From Deltaproteobacteria bacterium (lineage in GTDB: Bacteria > Desulfobacterota > BSN033 > UBA1163): DNA of 38,176 nucleotides. The stretch spans positions 1 through 38,176 of the forward strand of contig JAGVBT010000022.1 of assembly GCA_020059605.1 (NCBI GenBank), read 5' to 3'. The notes under the pieces were generated by a model that ran no database searches, was not told where the DNA came from, and worked only from the letters and a program-made list of their open reading frames with translations. Both the position numbers and the translations under genes were made by a program. Position 1 is the stretch's first letter. Each line of letters begins with the position of its first letter. This document shows, piece by piece, positions 1 through 7,917 of this stretch.

Positions 1-14
1 ACCCTTAAAAACGT

Positions 15-977
15 CTAATAAATCTTTACGATTTTTTGGGCTTCGGCTCTGATCAGTTCTCTTAGCTCCCTGGGCCGGATGGCCTCTATGTCGCTTCCGT
101 GCTTCAATATCTCTCTCGTGATCTCCGAGAAGTCCGAAACCGGGAAGCTGATCTCAAGGGAACCGTCTTTCAGGTGGTTTACCTCCTGGTCTTTGTGCCA
201 GATCTGGTCCCTGATCCATTTCGATTTCTCCGGCGTAAACCGGAGCGTTACCTCTCTCGTGGATTTGCCTTTGTAAAGGCCGAAGGTCGAAAGAAAGTAG
301 GTCTTGAAGTCAAAGTCAGACGGTATTTTGAAGGACCTGGTAAGCACTTTCGGCTCCGAGATCCTGTTCAGGACAAAGTCCCTCACCTCCCCCCGCAAAT
401 GGCAGTAGCCGATGGTATGCCATGTCCCCATGTAGTTGAGAAGGTGATAGGGTTCGACCGTCCTCTCGATCGTCTCTTCCGAAGCCGGCGAATAGTAAAT
501 GAAGCTCAGGCATTTTTTCTTCAGGCAACCCTCCAGGACCGCCTTGAAAACAGACTCCGGAGCCGGGGAGTATTCGATCAGCTGGAAGGAAAAAGCATCG
601 TCGATCTGGTCGACGGCCACCGAATGCTTTTTCAGGATGTTTGTGATCTTTTCGGCGATGGAGGAGATCTGACCCCCGATGGATCCGCCGCTGATATCCA
701 GAAGCATCTTTCTTGCGATGAGAAGGGCTGAGAGCTCTTCGGAGGACAGGTAGACCATGGGAAGGGAAAATGTCTGATCGTCGTAATGGTATCCCTTTCG
801 GCTCGGATCATAATCGAGGGGACAGCGGAGCCGGTCCCTCATAAAATCGATGTCTCTCTGGGCCGTCTTGGAAGAGATTTCGAATTTCTCCGCAAGGGAG
901 GTCGCATTGGGATACTTGCCCGCCCTGACCTGGTTGTCAAACCAGACAAACCGCTCGTAGATGTTTTTTACGCCCAT
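15..977 (-). CDS. WYL-domain transcriptional regulator
   Basis: This is a DNA-binding regulator of the HTH-WYL (YafY/PafC-like) family, 320 residues. The first 60 residues form a DeoR-like winged helix-turn-helix (LAEKFEISSKTAQRDIDFMR), followed by a linker and a WYL domain around residues 145-220 (FIYYSPASEE through GTWHTIGY and RDFVLNRI), then the usual C-terminal WCX-type extension. The reading frame stays open upstream, but the first residues of that extension are unlike the family, so I start at the ATG at 977 (MGVKNIYERF). Such proteins sense a ligand, often a nucleotide or nucleic acid, through the WYL domain. The ligand and targets here cannot be read from the sequence. No functional neighbour is evident, because a tRNA gene with its own terminator lies upstream. 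Confidence 0.88.
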   Translation of the reverse strand: MGVKNIYERFVWFDNQVRAGKYPNATSLAEKFEISSKTAQRDIDFMRDRLRCPLDYDPSRKGYHYDDQTFSLPMVYLSSEELSALLIARKMLLDISGGSIGGQISSIAEKITNILKKHSVAVDQIDDAFSFQLIEYSPAPESVFKAVLEGCLKKKCLSFIYYSPASEETIERTVEPYHLLNYMGTWHTIGYCHLRGEVRDFVLNRISEPKVLTRSFKIPSDFDFKTYFLSTFGLYKGKSTREVTLRFTPEKSKWIRDQIWHKDQEVNHLKDGSLEISFPVSDFSEITREILKHGSDIEAIRPRELRELIRAEAQKIVKIY

Positions 978-1130
978 GGCTTTCCCCGCCCCGTCCTGGA
1001 TTTTGTTTAAACAGTACTGAAAAATGAAGAAAAAGTCTAAATAAAAATGCAGAACCTGAAGGTTAAGCGATGGGATTGGATGGGCTGGTTGGAGAAATGC
1101 CTGCCTCACATAAATTTTCACACAGAAATG

Positions 1131-1163
1131 AAAAAGGGGTTAGCCCAAATTGGATAACCCCTT
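1131..1163 (-). terminator. Rho-independent terminator of tRNA-Arg
   Basis: Reading the minus strand just after the tRNA 3' end, AAGGGGTTA and TAACCCCTT form a perfect 9-bp stem around a 12-nt loop, followed by a run of T. This is a textbook intrinsic terminator for the tRNA-Arg transcript. Confidence 0.8.
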
Positions 1164-1171
1164 GATTTTAT

Positions 1172-1248
1172 TGGCGCGCCCAGCCCGACTCGAACGGGCG
1201 ACCTGCGGATTCGTAGTCCGACGCTCTATCCATCTGAGCTATGGGCGC
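1172..1248 (-). tRNA. tRNA-Arg(ACG)
   Basis: A 77-nt cloverleaf on the minus strand with acceptor arms GCGCCCA and TGGGCGC, discriminator G and an encoded CCA. The anticodon loop is CTACGAA, giving anticodon ACG (read as ICG after deamination), and the T arm carries GTTCGAGTC. The first pair of the anticodon stem is a mismatch; the other four pairs are intact. Confidence 0.95.
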
Positions 1249-1269
1249 ACCCTTTTTATTATTTAATGC

Positions 1270-1572
1270 CTACTTTGCGGGGAGAATTTCTACCTGAGAA
1301 GCGACATTATGGCCCCTTCTCAGGAAATAGGTTACTTTGACTCGCTCACCAACGCCCGGCAATCGAGAAGGGATGTAGACCGTCCGTCTTCCGATAGCAA
1401 AATACATCGTTTCTCCCTTACTTCCTTTTACCGTTAATTGTTCCCGATAAAGGCTTTCCACTTTGCCCTGGAAAAAGAAATATTGCTGAGCGCAAGCTTC
1501 ATTCAACCCGATGGTGATTAATATCCCGGCAATAACCATCAATATGAACCATGTTTTAGAAAATGTTTTCAT
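1270..1572 (-). CDS. small exported protein of unknown function
   Basis: A 100-residue protein with a clear Sec signal peptide: MKTFSKTW, a hydrophobic core around residues 9-23, and a probable cleavage site after AC-A near residue 28 (EACAQQ). The mature part, about 70 residues, is rich in beta-strand patterns (FQGKVESLY, QLTVKG, ERVKVTYF, VASQVEIL), like a small OB/DUF5666-type barrel. I do not recognise a named family with certainty. The GAGGAGGATG just before the ATG provides a strong ribosome binding site. It is probably periplasmic. Confidence 0.7.
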   Translation of the reverse strand: MKTFSKTWFILMVIAGILITIGLNEACAQQYFFFQGKVESLYREQLTVKGSKGETMYFAIGRRTVYIPSRLPGVGERVKVTYFLRRGHNVASQVEILPAK

Positions 1573-1686
1573 CCTCCATCCTCCTCTCTGCTCCCCCTGG
1601 TTTGTTCATCCCTCAATCCAAGAAATGTTAACGACACGTATTGCCCGGAGCCAAAATTAAAAGGTTAAAGGTCAATACCTAATGGT

Positions 1687-1709
1687 AAAAATTTGTGCAA
1701 CAAATTTTT
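1687..1709. repeat. perfect 10-bp hairpin next to a tRNA-Ser 3' fragment
   Basis: AAAAATTTGT and ACAAATTTTT flank a 3-nt loop. It has the same architecture as the hairpin directly downstream of tRNA-Ser(TGA) at 2105-2127, so it is probably the original terminator of tRNA-Ser(GGA), now separated from that gene by about 130 bp. Confidence 0.55.
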
Positions 1710-1710
1710 C

Positions 1711-1728
1711 TGGCGGAGAGAGAGGGAT
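1711..1728 (-). repeat. 18-bp exact copy of the tRNA-Ser(GGA) 3' end
   Basis: The 18 bases here are identical to 1843-1860, which hold the CCA, discriminator, acceptor arm and part of the T arm of tRNA-Ser(GGA). Between the two copies lie 114 bp of unrelated DNA with no coding potential. A direct repeat of a tRNA 3' end is the usual signature of an integrase attachment site, but it could also be a decayed duplicate tRNA. Confidence 0.6.
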
Positions 1729-1842
1729 GTGCTCAGTCGCTTACGCTCCTTCCGCCTCCCTCCGGTCGCCGAACCGATTCCCCTCCTGTTGTCGGGGAAG
1801 GGTTCTCATCCTTCAACTTCGTAATTTACACTACAGTGTATA

Positions 1843-1935
1843 TGGCGGAGAGAGAGGGATTCGAACCCTCGATCCCGGTATTAGCGAGATACACGATTTC
1901 CAATCGTGCCCCTTCGGCCTCTCGGGCATCTCTCC
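1843..1935 (-). tRNA. tRNA-Ser(GGA)
   Basis: A 93-nt class II tRNA with a long variable arm. The acceptor arms are GGAGAGA and TCTCTCC, with discriminator G and encoded CCA. The anticodon stem-loop CGATTGGAAATCG gives anticodon GGA (codons UCC/UCU). It lies downstream of serS and of tRNA-Ser(TGA) on the same strand. Confidence 0.95.
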
Positions 1936-2104
1936 TAGATTTTGCTTCGCAAAATACCTTTAAAAAAAACCTGTAACTTGTTGCTCTTAGCCAGACAAAT
2001 TACTTACCCAACCTAATCTTGCTTCACAAAATACCTTTAACAATTAACGTTTAACTCTCTTTCATATGGGATATCTTGAAGTGAATTGTTAATTAGTTAA
2101 CGGT

Positions 2105-2127
2105 AAAAAATTGCATAGCAATTTTTT
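2105..2127 (-). terminator. terminator-like hairpin after tRNA-Ser(TGA)
   Basis: AAAAAATTGC and GCAATTTTTT form a perfect 10-bp stem with a 3-nt loop, one base past the tRNA CCA on the minus strand. The stem itself ends in a T run, so it can serve as an intrinsic terminator. Confidence 0.65.
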
Positions 2128-2128
2128 C

Positions 2129-2214
2129 TGGCGGAGGGAGTAGGATTCGAACCCACGGGGCTTTCACCCAGCGGTTTTCAAGACCGCCGCCTTAGACCAC
2201 TCGGCCATCCCTCC
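2129..2214 (-). tRNA. tRNA-Ser(TGA)
   Basis: An 86-nt class II tRNA with acceptor arms GGAGGGA and TCCCTCC, discriminator G and encoded CCA. The anticodon stem-loop GCGGTCTTGAAAACCGC gives anticodon TGA (codon UCA and other UCN codons). It lies about 250 bp downstream of serS, which charges it. Confidence 0.96.
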
Positions 2215-2384
2215 GAGATTTTGCTTCGCAAAATACTATGAAAATATGCCTGTAACTTGTGGCTCATGGCTAAACAAAATACTAACCCAGCCTTAACAAA
2301 CCTTGCTTCGCAAAATACTTTTAACAATGAGTCGGTGACTTGTAGCTCTTTTATTCAGCTTGCCATCCGAAGCTTCAGCGTAGG

Positions 2385-2421
2385 ATGGCCATCCCTCCAC
2401 GATTTTGCCATAAGCAAAATA
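2385..2421 (-). pseudogene. remnant of a second tRNA-Ser 5' end
   Basis: GGCCATCCCTCC here matches the 5' end of tRNA-Ser(TGA) at 2203-2214. The following bases (ACGATTTTGC, then GCAAAATAC) match that gene's upstream hairpin with a few changes. The rest of a tRNA is missing, so this looks like a truncated duplicate. Confidence 0.5.
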
Positions 2422-2465
2422 CCTTTAACTTTTAACTCTCGGCCTGAACTCCTAACTTATACCTC

Positions 2466-3746
2466 TTATCTCTTTTTCTCTATCCTTTCCACTCCATTCA
2501 TGTAAGGTCTCAAGACCTCCGGGATGATCACGCTTCCATCCCCCTGTTGATAATTTTCCAGGATGGCGACCAGGGTTCTTCCCACGGCCAGCCCGGAACC
2601 ATTCAAGGTATGCACATACTCGGTCTTTGACTTTCCGGAAATACGGTATCGAATCTTTGCCCTTCTCGCCTGAAAATCTTCAAAGTTACTGCATGATGAG
2701 ATTTCCTTGAATGTATCCTGACCGGGAAGCCAGACCTCAATATCATAAGTCTTCGAAGCCGAAAACCCGAGATCTCCTGCGCAGAGATTGACCACCCGGT
2801 ATGGAAGTTTCAATCTTTTTAAAACCTCTTCCGCATTGGAGAGTAGTTTTTCCAGCTCGTCATAGGAATTCTCAGGCTTTGTAAATTTCACCAGCTCAAC
2901 CTTATTGAACTGATGTTGCCGGATCAACCCCCGGGTATCCTTGCCATAAGAACCCGCCTCCTTTCTGAAACAGGGGGTATAGGCGGTATAATAGAGAGGA
3001 AGATTTTTCTCCTCCAGGACCTCATCCTGGTGAATATTGGTCACGGGCACTTCGGCCGTCGGAATGAGAAAGTAGTCCACTCCCTCCACTTTAAACAACT
3101 CCTCTTCAAACTTTGGAAGCTGCCCAGTGCCTGTCATCGTCGTCCGGTTGACCATGAACGGAGGAAGGACTTCCCGATATCCATGTTCCCGTGTATGAAG
3201 ATCAAGCATAAAATTGATCAGCGCTCTCTCCAGTTTTGCCCCCAGGTCCCAGTAGAGGGTAAACCGCGCCCCGGTAATCTTTGCTCCCGATTTAAAATCA
3301 AGAATCCCCAACTCCTCGCCGATATCCCAGTGGGGTTTGGGGGTAAAATCGTAAGCCCGAATCTCACCCCAGCGCCTGACCTCGACATTATCGGAAGAAT
3401 CCTTACCGGCCGGCACGGAAGAGTGGGGGATGTTCGGCACAGTGAGAAGAAATTCCTGAAGGGATTTTTCTTTCTCCTGGATGATTCCATCGAGTTCCTT
3501 CAACTCCTGTGATACCTGCTTCATTTCGGAGATAAGATCAGAAGCATCCTCTCCGTTCCTTTTCTTGCTGCTCACTTCGTCGGAGACTTTTTTCTGAAGA
3601 GCCCTCAACCTCTCCCATTCCTGAAGGGTCTTCCTACGTTCAGCATCGATAGCGACAAATTGATCCAGGCTGATGGCCTGCCCCCTTGACGCCAACCTGT
3701 TCCTAACCTCCTCCAAGTGATCCCGGATATATTTGGCTTCCAGCAT
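2466..3746 (-). CDS. serS: seryl-tRNA synthetase
   Basis: Cytoplasmic class II aminoacyl-tRNA synthetase that charges tRNA-Ser with serine. The 426-residue length is typical of bacterial SerRS. The first 110 residues are the long helical coiled-coil arm that grips the variable arm of tRNA-Ser ([16 protein letters not shown] and onward). The catalytic core shows motif 2 ([20 protein letters not shown]) and motif 3 ([19 protein letters not shown]), with the serine-site TAEVP sequence between. I start at the ATG at 3746 ([10 protein letters not shown]), which follows a GGAG six bases upstream and matches the family N-terminus; the frame extends 28 codons further without family similarity. Two tRNA-Ser genes follow downstream on the same strand. 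Confidence 0.97.
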   Translation of the reverse strand: MLEAKYIRDHLEEVRNRLASRGQAISLDQFVAIDAERRKTLQEWERLRALQKKVSDEVSSKKRNGEDASDLISEMKQVSQELKELDGIIQEKEKSLQEFLLTVPNIPHSSVPAGKDSSDNVEVRRWGEIRAYDFTPKPHWDIGEELGILDFKSGAKITGARFTLYWDLGAKLERALINFMLDLHTREHGYREVLPPFMVNRTTMTGTGQLPKFEEELFKVEGVDYFLIPTAEVPVTNIHQDEVLEEKNLPLYYTAYTPCFRKEAGSYGKDTRGLIRQHQFNKVELVKFTKPENSYDELEKLLSNAEEVLKRLKLPYRVVNLCAGDLGFSASKTYDIEVWLPGQDTFKEISSCSNFEDFQARRAKIRYRISGKSKTEYVHTLNGSGLAVGRTLVAILENYQQGDGSVIIPEVLRPYMNGVERIEKKR

Positions 3747-3921
3747 AGGATCTCCACCCAATGGAACGATGAAAAATGGAATATTGGAATCATGGTATAA
3801 AGAAACAAAAAAATCAATTCCACTGCTCAAAAAGCCATTTTCAACCCATCATTCCACTATTCCAAACCTTTTCTTTCTCAGATTTTTAAGGATATCATAA
3901 ATTTCATTTGAAATCAATTAG

Positions 3922-4500
3922 TTACTGCCTTTTTATTAATTTGGTATTGGGAGCAATCGAATGCCTTAGGGAGAGATGGCCGGCAATGGTCTCTACGGGT
4001 TTCCCATCAATGAGTATTTGAACCTGCTTGACCTGGGGAAAGTTTTGAGCGAGGGAATTAACAATGGAGTAAACGGTTAGAATCTCAGCAGAACTTCCTC
4101 CGGGATGCTCCTTCGAGAGGACCCTGTTAAAATTGATGGCTGCTATTCCTCTCTCATCGATTTTAAGATTTAAACATTTTGTCCGGTAAGGAAGGGTCGG
4201 GACGAGTTCTCCTCTTGGCCCTTTGATCAATTCATTAATCACTTCAATGGCTTCCTCTACGGGAGCCTCTTTTTTGAAGATCTTCCTTTTCTCTCCGATT
4301 AAATATTCTCCATCCTGGTCCGAAAAATAAAGAACAATCTCCTTCCTCTTCTCCACCAAGCCTATTCTTTCAAATAATGGATAGAAGGCGCTGACGATCT
4401 CCCTTCTGAAAAGAAGAGACAGGGAGGCAACAATTCCAATGAGAAACAGGAAGACAATGAACTTCCCTATCGAGCCTTTTTTCTTCCGCCTTTTTCCCAT
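3922..4500 (-). CDS. GerMN-domain protein, membrane anchored
   Basis: A 192-residue protein with a very basic N-terminus (MGKRRKKKG), one transmembrane segment around residues 11-31 (FIVFLFLIGIVASLSLLF), and a GerMN domain over the rest (EIVLYFSDQDGEYLIGEKRKI; VEEAIEVINELIKGP; LNLKIDERGIAAINF; ILTVYSIVNSLAQNF; QVQILIDGKPVETIAGH). GerMN domains occur in Bacillus GerM but also in many non-sporulating bacteria, where they are thought to act in the envelope. The ATG at 4500 lies 7 bases past the stop of the DUF4870 gene, suggesting co-transcription. A longer start would overlap that gene with no family similarity. Confidence 0.85.
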   Translation of the reverse strand: MGKRRKKKGSIGKFIVFLFLIGIVASLSLLFRREIVSAFYPLFERIGLVEKRKEIVLYFSDQDGEYLIGEKRKIFKKEAPVEEAIEVINELIKGPRGELVPTLPYRTKCLNLKIDERGIAAINFNRVLSKEHPGGSSAEILTVYSIVNSLAQNFPQVKQVQILIDGKPVETIAGHLSLRHSIAPNTKLIKRQ

Positions 4501-4507
4501 GAACGGC

Positions 4508-4837
4508 CTATTTAGGAATCCCCTTCCCTTCCGCCATCTTTCCGACGATGGGCAATGCATAACGCTCTCCCTGGAGGGCTTTTATCATCAGGAGAAGCCA
4601 CAAGATGAGACTTAAGATCAGTATGAGAAAACCAAAGATCGGAATCCACCCGAGGATAAGAGAAATGACGAGGAGCATCAGAAAAGTGATGGTCGACTGT
4701 TTTGCGTGGAACTTTACAAATCTACTCTTTTTCTCTACCACTAAGAAAACAATGCCTGTGATGAATCCAAAAATATAACAGAGAAACCCGGCCACATTCT
4801 CATCCAGTCCCGTGCTCGATTTTTCTTTCTCTTCCAT
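4508..4837 (-). CDS. DUF4870/Tic20-like membrane protein
   Basis: A small integral membrane protein of 109 residues with about three hydrophobic helices: NVAGFLCYIFGFITGIVFLVV, then HAKQSTITFLMLLVISLILG, then a long apolar C-terminal segment with IPIFGFLILILSLIL. The VEKKSRFVKFHAKQS sequence between helices one and two is the hallmark of the DUF4870 family. Its function is unknown. Two in-frame ATGs are possible; the AGGAGG abuts the first but lies six bases before the ATG at 4837, so I choose the latter. The GerMN gene follows closely on the same strand. Confidence 0.85.
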   Translation of the reverse strand: MEEKEKSSTGLDENVAGFLCYIFGFITGIVFLVVEKKSRFVKFHAKQSTITFLMLLVISLILGWIPIFGFLILILSLILWLLLMIKALQGERYALPIVGKMAEGKGIPK

Positions 4838-4901
4838 GATCATCCTCCTTGGAGATCGGTGTCCTATCTTCCTTTTTTATTACCAATGGCGGAAGGAAAA
4901 G

Positions 4902-7727
4902 TCAACCCTTCGACTCCCCCCTCATGTTCAGCTTCTTTTTGAGGTACCGGCCGGTATGGGATTGGGGGACTCGTATCACCTCTTCAGGAGTCCCCACGGC
5001 TACGACATATCCTCCTCCCTCTCCCCCCTCCGGTCCCAGGTCGATGATATAATCGGCGGATTTGATCACTTCCATATTGTGTTCGATCACAATGATCGTA
5101 TTCCCTTTGTCGGCGAGTTGATGAAGGATATCGAGCAGTCTTTCGATATCGGCAAAATGGAGGCCGGTGGTAGGTTCATCAAGGATATAGACGGTTCTCC
5201 CGGTTCCCCTTTTGCCCAACTCTTTGGCCAGCTTGATCCGTTGGGCCTCCCCGCCCGAAAGTGTGGTTGCAGGTTGACCCAGTCGGATATAACCAAGGCC
5301 TACTTCACAAAGCGTCTGAAGTTTCCGATAAATTACTGGAATAGCTTTGAAGAAATGGCAGGCCTCCTCTGCGGTCATCTCCAAAACTTCGGAGATGTTC
5401 CTCCCTTTATACCGAATATGGAGTGTTTCGCGGTTATATCGTTTGCCATGACATTCCTCGCAGGTGACATAGACATCGGGAAGAAAGTTCATCTCCACCT
5501 TCAGGATTCCATCCCCCCGGCAGGCTTCACACCGGCCTCCTGAAACATTGAAGCTGAACCGCCCGAGGTTAAAACCCCTCATTCTCGCCTCCGGGAGTTG
5601 AGCGAAGAGTTCACGAACGGGTTGAAAAAGGCCGGTATAGGTGGCCGGATTGGAGCGGGGTGTCCTTCCGATGGGCATCTGGTCCACGTGGATCACCTTG
5701 TCAATGTGTTCCAGGCCTTCAATGTTTTGAACAGAGGCACGATGCTCCCGGCGGTGGTAAAGTTGTTGGGCCAGCAGATCATAAAGGGTGTCAATAATCA
5801 GCGTCGATTTTCCGGACCCTGATACACCCGTGATACAGTTGAAGACCCCGAGGGGGATTTGAACATCAATATTTTTTAAATTGTTGGCCGTGGCTCCACG
5901 GAGCACCAATTGTTTATCTCCGGTGGGCCGCCTTTTTTCAGGAAGGGGGATGGATCTCTTGCCGGAGAGGTACTGGCCGGTCAATGAATTCACATCCTTC
6001 ACCAATGCATCCGGCCTCCCGGTGAAAACCACCTTCCCCCCCTCTTCTCCGGGTCCGGGCCCCATATCGATGATATGATCAGCGGAGCGGATTGTCTCCT
6101 CATCATGTTCTACGACGATGACGGTGTTTCCCAGATCTCTCAACTTTTTCAGAGTTTTTAGGAGCCTTAAATGGTCTCTCTGGTGAAGGCCGATGCTCGG
6201 TTCATCCAGGACATAAAGCACCCCCACCAGACTTGAACCGATCTGGGTGGCCAGGCGGATGCGCTGGGATTCCCCGCCCGAAAGCGTAGCCGCATTCCGG
6301 CCGAGGGTCAAATAGTCCAAACCGACATCCATCATGAATGTCAAGCGTTCCCCGATTTCCTTCAAAATACCATGCCCGATTTTTTGCGCTCTTGGACTTA
6401 ATTCCAATGTCCTGAAAAAATCGATTGCTTCTTTAATGTAGAGACGAGTCACTTCAGCGATCGATTTTCCTCCCACCCTGATGGATAAGACCTCTCTTTT
6501 GAGCCGTGCGCCCCCGCATTCGATACAGGGTGTCAGCGTCATAAACTTCTTCAGTTCCTCTGCTTCTTCCCCATCCTCTTCGATTCTCTTCTCCAATTCC
6601 CGGATCACACCCTCAAACTCCTGCAGGAAATGATGGGGCCCGCCTCTTCCTTTCACCTCAAAGGGAACTTTCTCTCCGCCGGTTCCGAAAAGAAGAAGTT
6701 GCTGGACGAATTTGGGCAACCGCTTGAAAGGCATATCCAGGTCAAAGTGATAATGTTTTACCAGGCCTTCAAGAATGGGGCTTAAAAAGGCCTGGCCTCT
6801 CTCCTTCCAGGGAAGAATGGCGCCCTCGCGGATGGAGAGAGAGGGATCAGGGACAACCGATTGGGGGTCAACATGAGCCTTTGTTCCCAATCCGTTACAG
6901 GCCGGACAGGCGCCCTGCGGGCTGTTGAAAGAGAACATCCTTGGCGTGATCTCGGGATAGCTGAAACCGCAATCCGGACAGGAGAAGCTCTGGCTGAAAA
7001 GGATCGGAGATGAGCCTTGAGTTTCAATTTTCACGATTCCTCCAGAGAGGCGAGTAGCCATCTCCAGGGAATCATTGATCCTTTTTTCTGCCCCCTCCTT
7101 GGTGACCAGACGGTCCACGATCACATCGATCTCATGACGCTTGTTCTTATCCAGACGGATTTCCTCGCTGAGGTCCCGGACCTCCCCGTCGATCCTCACT
7201 CTCACAAATCCGTTTCTCCGGAGTTCATCCAGTTCCTTCCGATATTCACCCTTCTTACCTCTCACGATCGGAGAAAAAAGAAGGAGCGGTGTCCCTTTCG
7301 GAAACCGAAGGAGGGTTTCGGTCATCTGCTCGAGGGTCTGTGAGGCAATGGGGGAGTCGCAATGGGGGCAGAAGGGTTCTCCGATCCGGGCAAAGAGAAG
7401 CCTCAGGTAATCATAGATCTCGGTCACGGTACCTACGGTGGAGCGGGGGGTCCGTGACATGCTCCTCTGATCGATGGCAATCGCCGGGGAGAGCCCCTCG
7501 ATCGATTCAACTTCCGCCCTTTCCATCTGTTCTAAAAACTGTCGGGCATAGGCGGAAAGGGACTCGACATACCGGCGCTGGCCTTCGGCATAGAGGGTAT
7601 CAAATGCGAGGGTCGATTTCCCCGAACCGCTCAGGCCGGTGATCACCACGAGTTGATTCCGGGGGATCTCCACGTCGATGTTCTTTAAATTATGTACCCT
7701 GGCCCCCCGGATGACAATCTTTTCCAT
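4902..7727 (-). CDS. uvrA: UvrABC system protein A
   Basis: The damage-recognition ATPase of nucleotide excision repair, 941 residues, the normal size. Both ABC modules are intact: Walker A GLSGSGKST near residue 31 and GVSGSGKST in the second half, with signatures ATLSGGESQRIRLA and TTLSGGEAQRIKLA, and Walker B VLDEPSIGLH and ILDEPTTGLH. CxxC pairs of the zinc modules are visible (FCPHCDSP; CPDCGFSYPE and CPACNGLG; CEACRGDG and CEECHGKR). The start at 7727 (MEKIVIRGARVHNLKNID) has AAAGGA five bases upstream; the upstream open frame is unlike UvrA. It is transcribed divergently from the polyamine gene at 7918. Confidence 0.98.
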   Translation of the reverse strand: MEKIVIRGARVHNLKNIDVEIPRNQLVVITGLSGSGKSTLAFDTLYAEGQRRYVESLSAYARQFLEQMERAEVESIEGLSPAIAIDQRSMSRTPRSTVGTVTEIYDYLRLLFARIGEPFCPHCDSPIASQTLEQMTETLLRFPKGTPLLLFSPIVRGKKGEYRKELDELRRNGFVRVRIDGEVRDLSEEIRLDKNKRHEIDVIVDRLVTKEGAEKRINDSLEMATRLSGGIVKIETQGSSPILFSQSFSCPDCGFSYPEITPRMFSFNSPQGACPACNGLGTKAHVDPQSVVPDPSLSIREGAILPWKERGQAFLSPILEGLVKHYHFDLDMPFKRLPKFVQQLLLFGTGGEKVPFEVKGRGGPHHFLQEFEGVIRELEKRIEEDGEEAEELKKFMTLTPCIECGGARLKREVLSIRVGGKSIAEVTRLYIKEAIDFFRTLELSPRAQKIGHGILKEIGERLTFMMDVGLDYLTLGRNAATLSGGESQRIRLATQIGSSLVGVLYVLDEPSIGLHQRDHLRLLKTLKKLRDLGNTVIVVEHDEETIRSADHIIDMGPGPGEEGGKVVFTGRPDALVKDVNSLTGQYLSGKRSIPLPEKRRPTGDKQLVLRGATANNLKNIDVQIPLGVFNCITGVSGSGKSTLIIDTLYDLLAQQLYHRREHRASVQNIEGLEHIDKVIHVDQMPIGRTPRSNPATYTGLFQPVRELFAQLPEARMRGFNLGRFSFNVSGGRCEACRGDGILKVEMNFLPDVYVTCEECHGKRYNRETLHIRYKGRNISEVLEMTAEEACHFFKAIPVIYRKLQTLCEVGLGYIRLGQPATTLSGGEAQRIKLAKELGKRGTGRTVYILDEPTTGLHFADIERLLDILHQLADKGNTIIVIEHNMEVIKSADYIIDLGPEGGEGGGYVVAVGTPEEVIRVPQSHTGRYLKKKLNMRGESKG

Positions 7728-7811
7728 TTTATCCTTTCTTGAAAAATAACTTAAAAGGGGGGAAGTGTAAACCCCCTGAGTAATAGGCATAAAACATTCC
7801 AAAATAGGATC

Positions 7812-7885
7812 TTGACAAAACAAAAAAGGGAGTTATAATTTCCAAAAAGTTTATTTTATTAAACAAAATTCTTTCTAAAGTGTCT
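7812..7885 (+). promoter_or_regulatory. sigma-70 promoter and operator before carboxyspermidine dehydrogenase
   Basis: TTGACA (7812-7817) and TATAAT (7834-7839) are spaced by 16 bp. Eight bases further is AGTTTATTTTATTAAAC (7848-7864), a near-perfect inverted repeat, then TTCTTTCTA and TGTCT. The whole block is closely matched at 10906-10977 in front of the XRE regulator gene. Shared sequence downstream of the -10 suggests a repressor operator. Confidence 0.75.
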
Positions 7886-7917
7886 CTCCATGACAAAGGT
7901 CAATCAAGGGGTTGATG

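Larger units (their letters stand above)
1938..2421. repeat. family of short stem-loop repeats around the tRNA-Ser genes
   Basis: The 20-mer GATTTTGCTTCGCAAAATAC occurs exactly at 1938-1957 and 2217-2236, each time immediately 5' of a tRNA-Ser gene. Variants occur near 2022, at 2303-2318 and near 2402, most followed by a CTTTTAAC- or CTTTAAC-like tail. The core ATTTTGC/GCAAAAT can fold into a 7-bp hairpin. The stretches 1936-2128 and 2215-2465 contain these repeats and no credible gene. Confidence 0.65.

Noticed and set aside
1682..1976. Two 93-residue plus-strand frames across the tRNA-Ser region
   Set aside because: They are translations of tRNA-Ser(GGA) and its repeats, not proteins.
1938..2421. 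CRISPR array
   Set aside because: The repeated units are few, irregularly spaced, hairpin-like and tied to tRNA genes; no cas genes are present.
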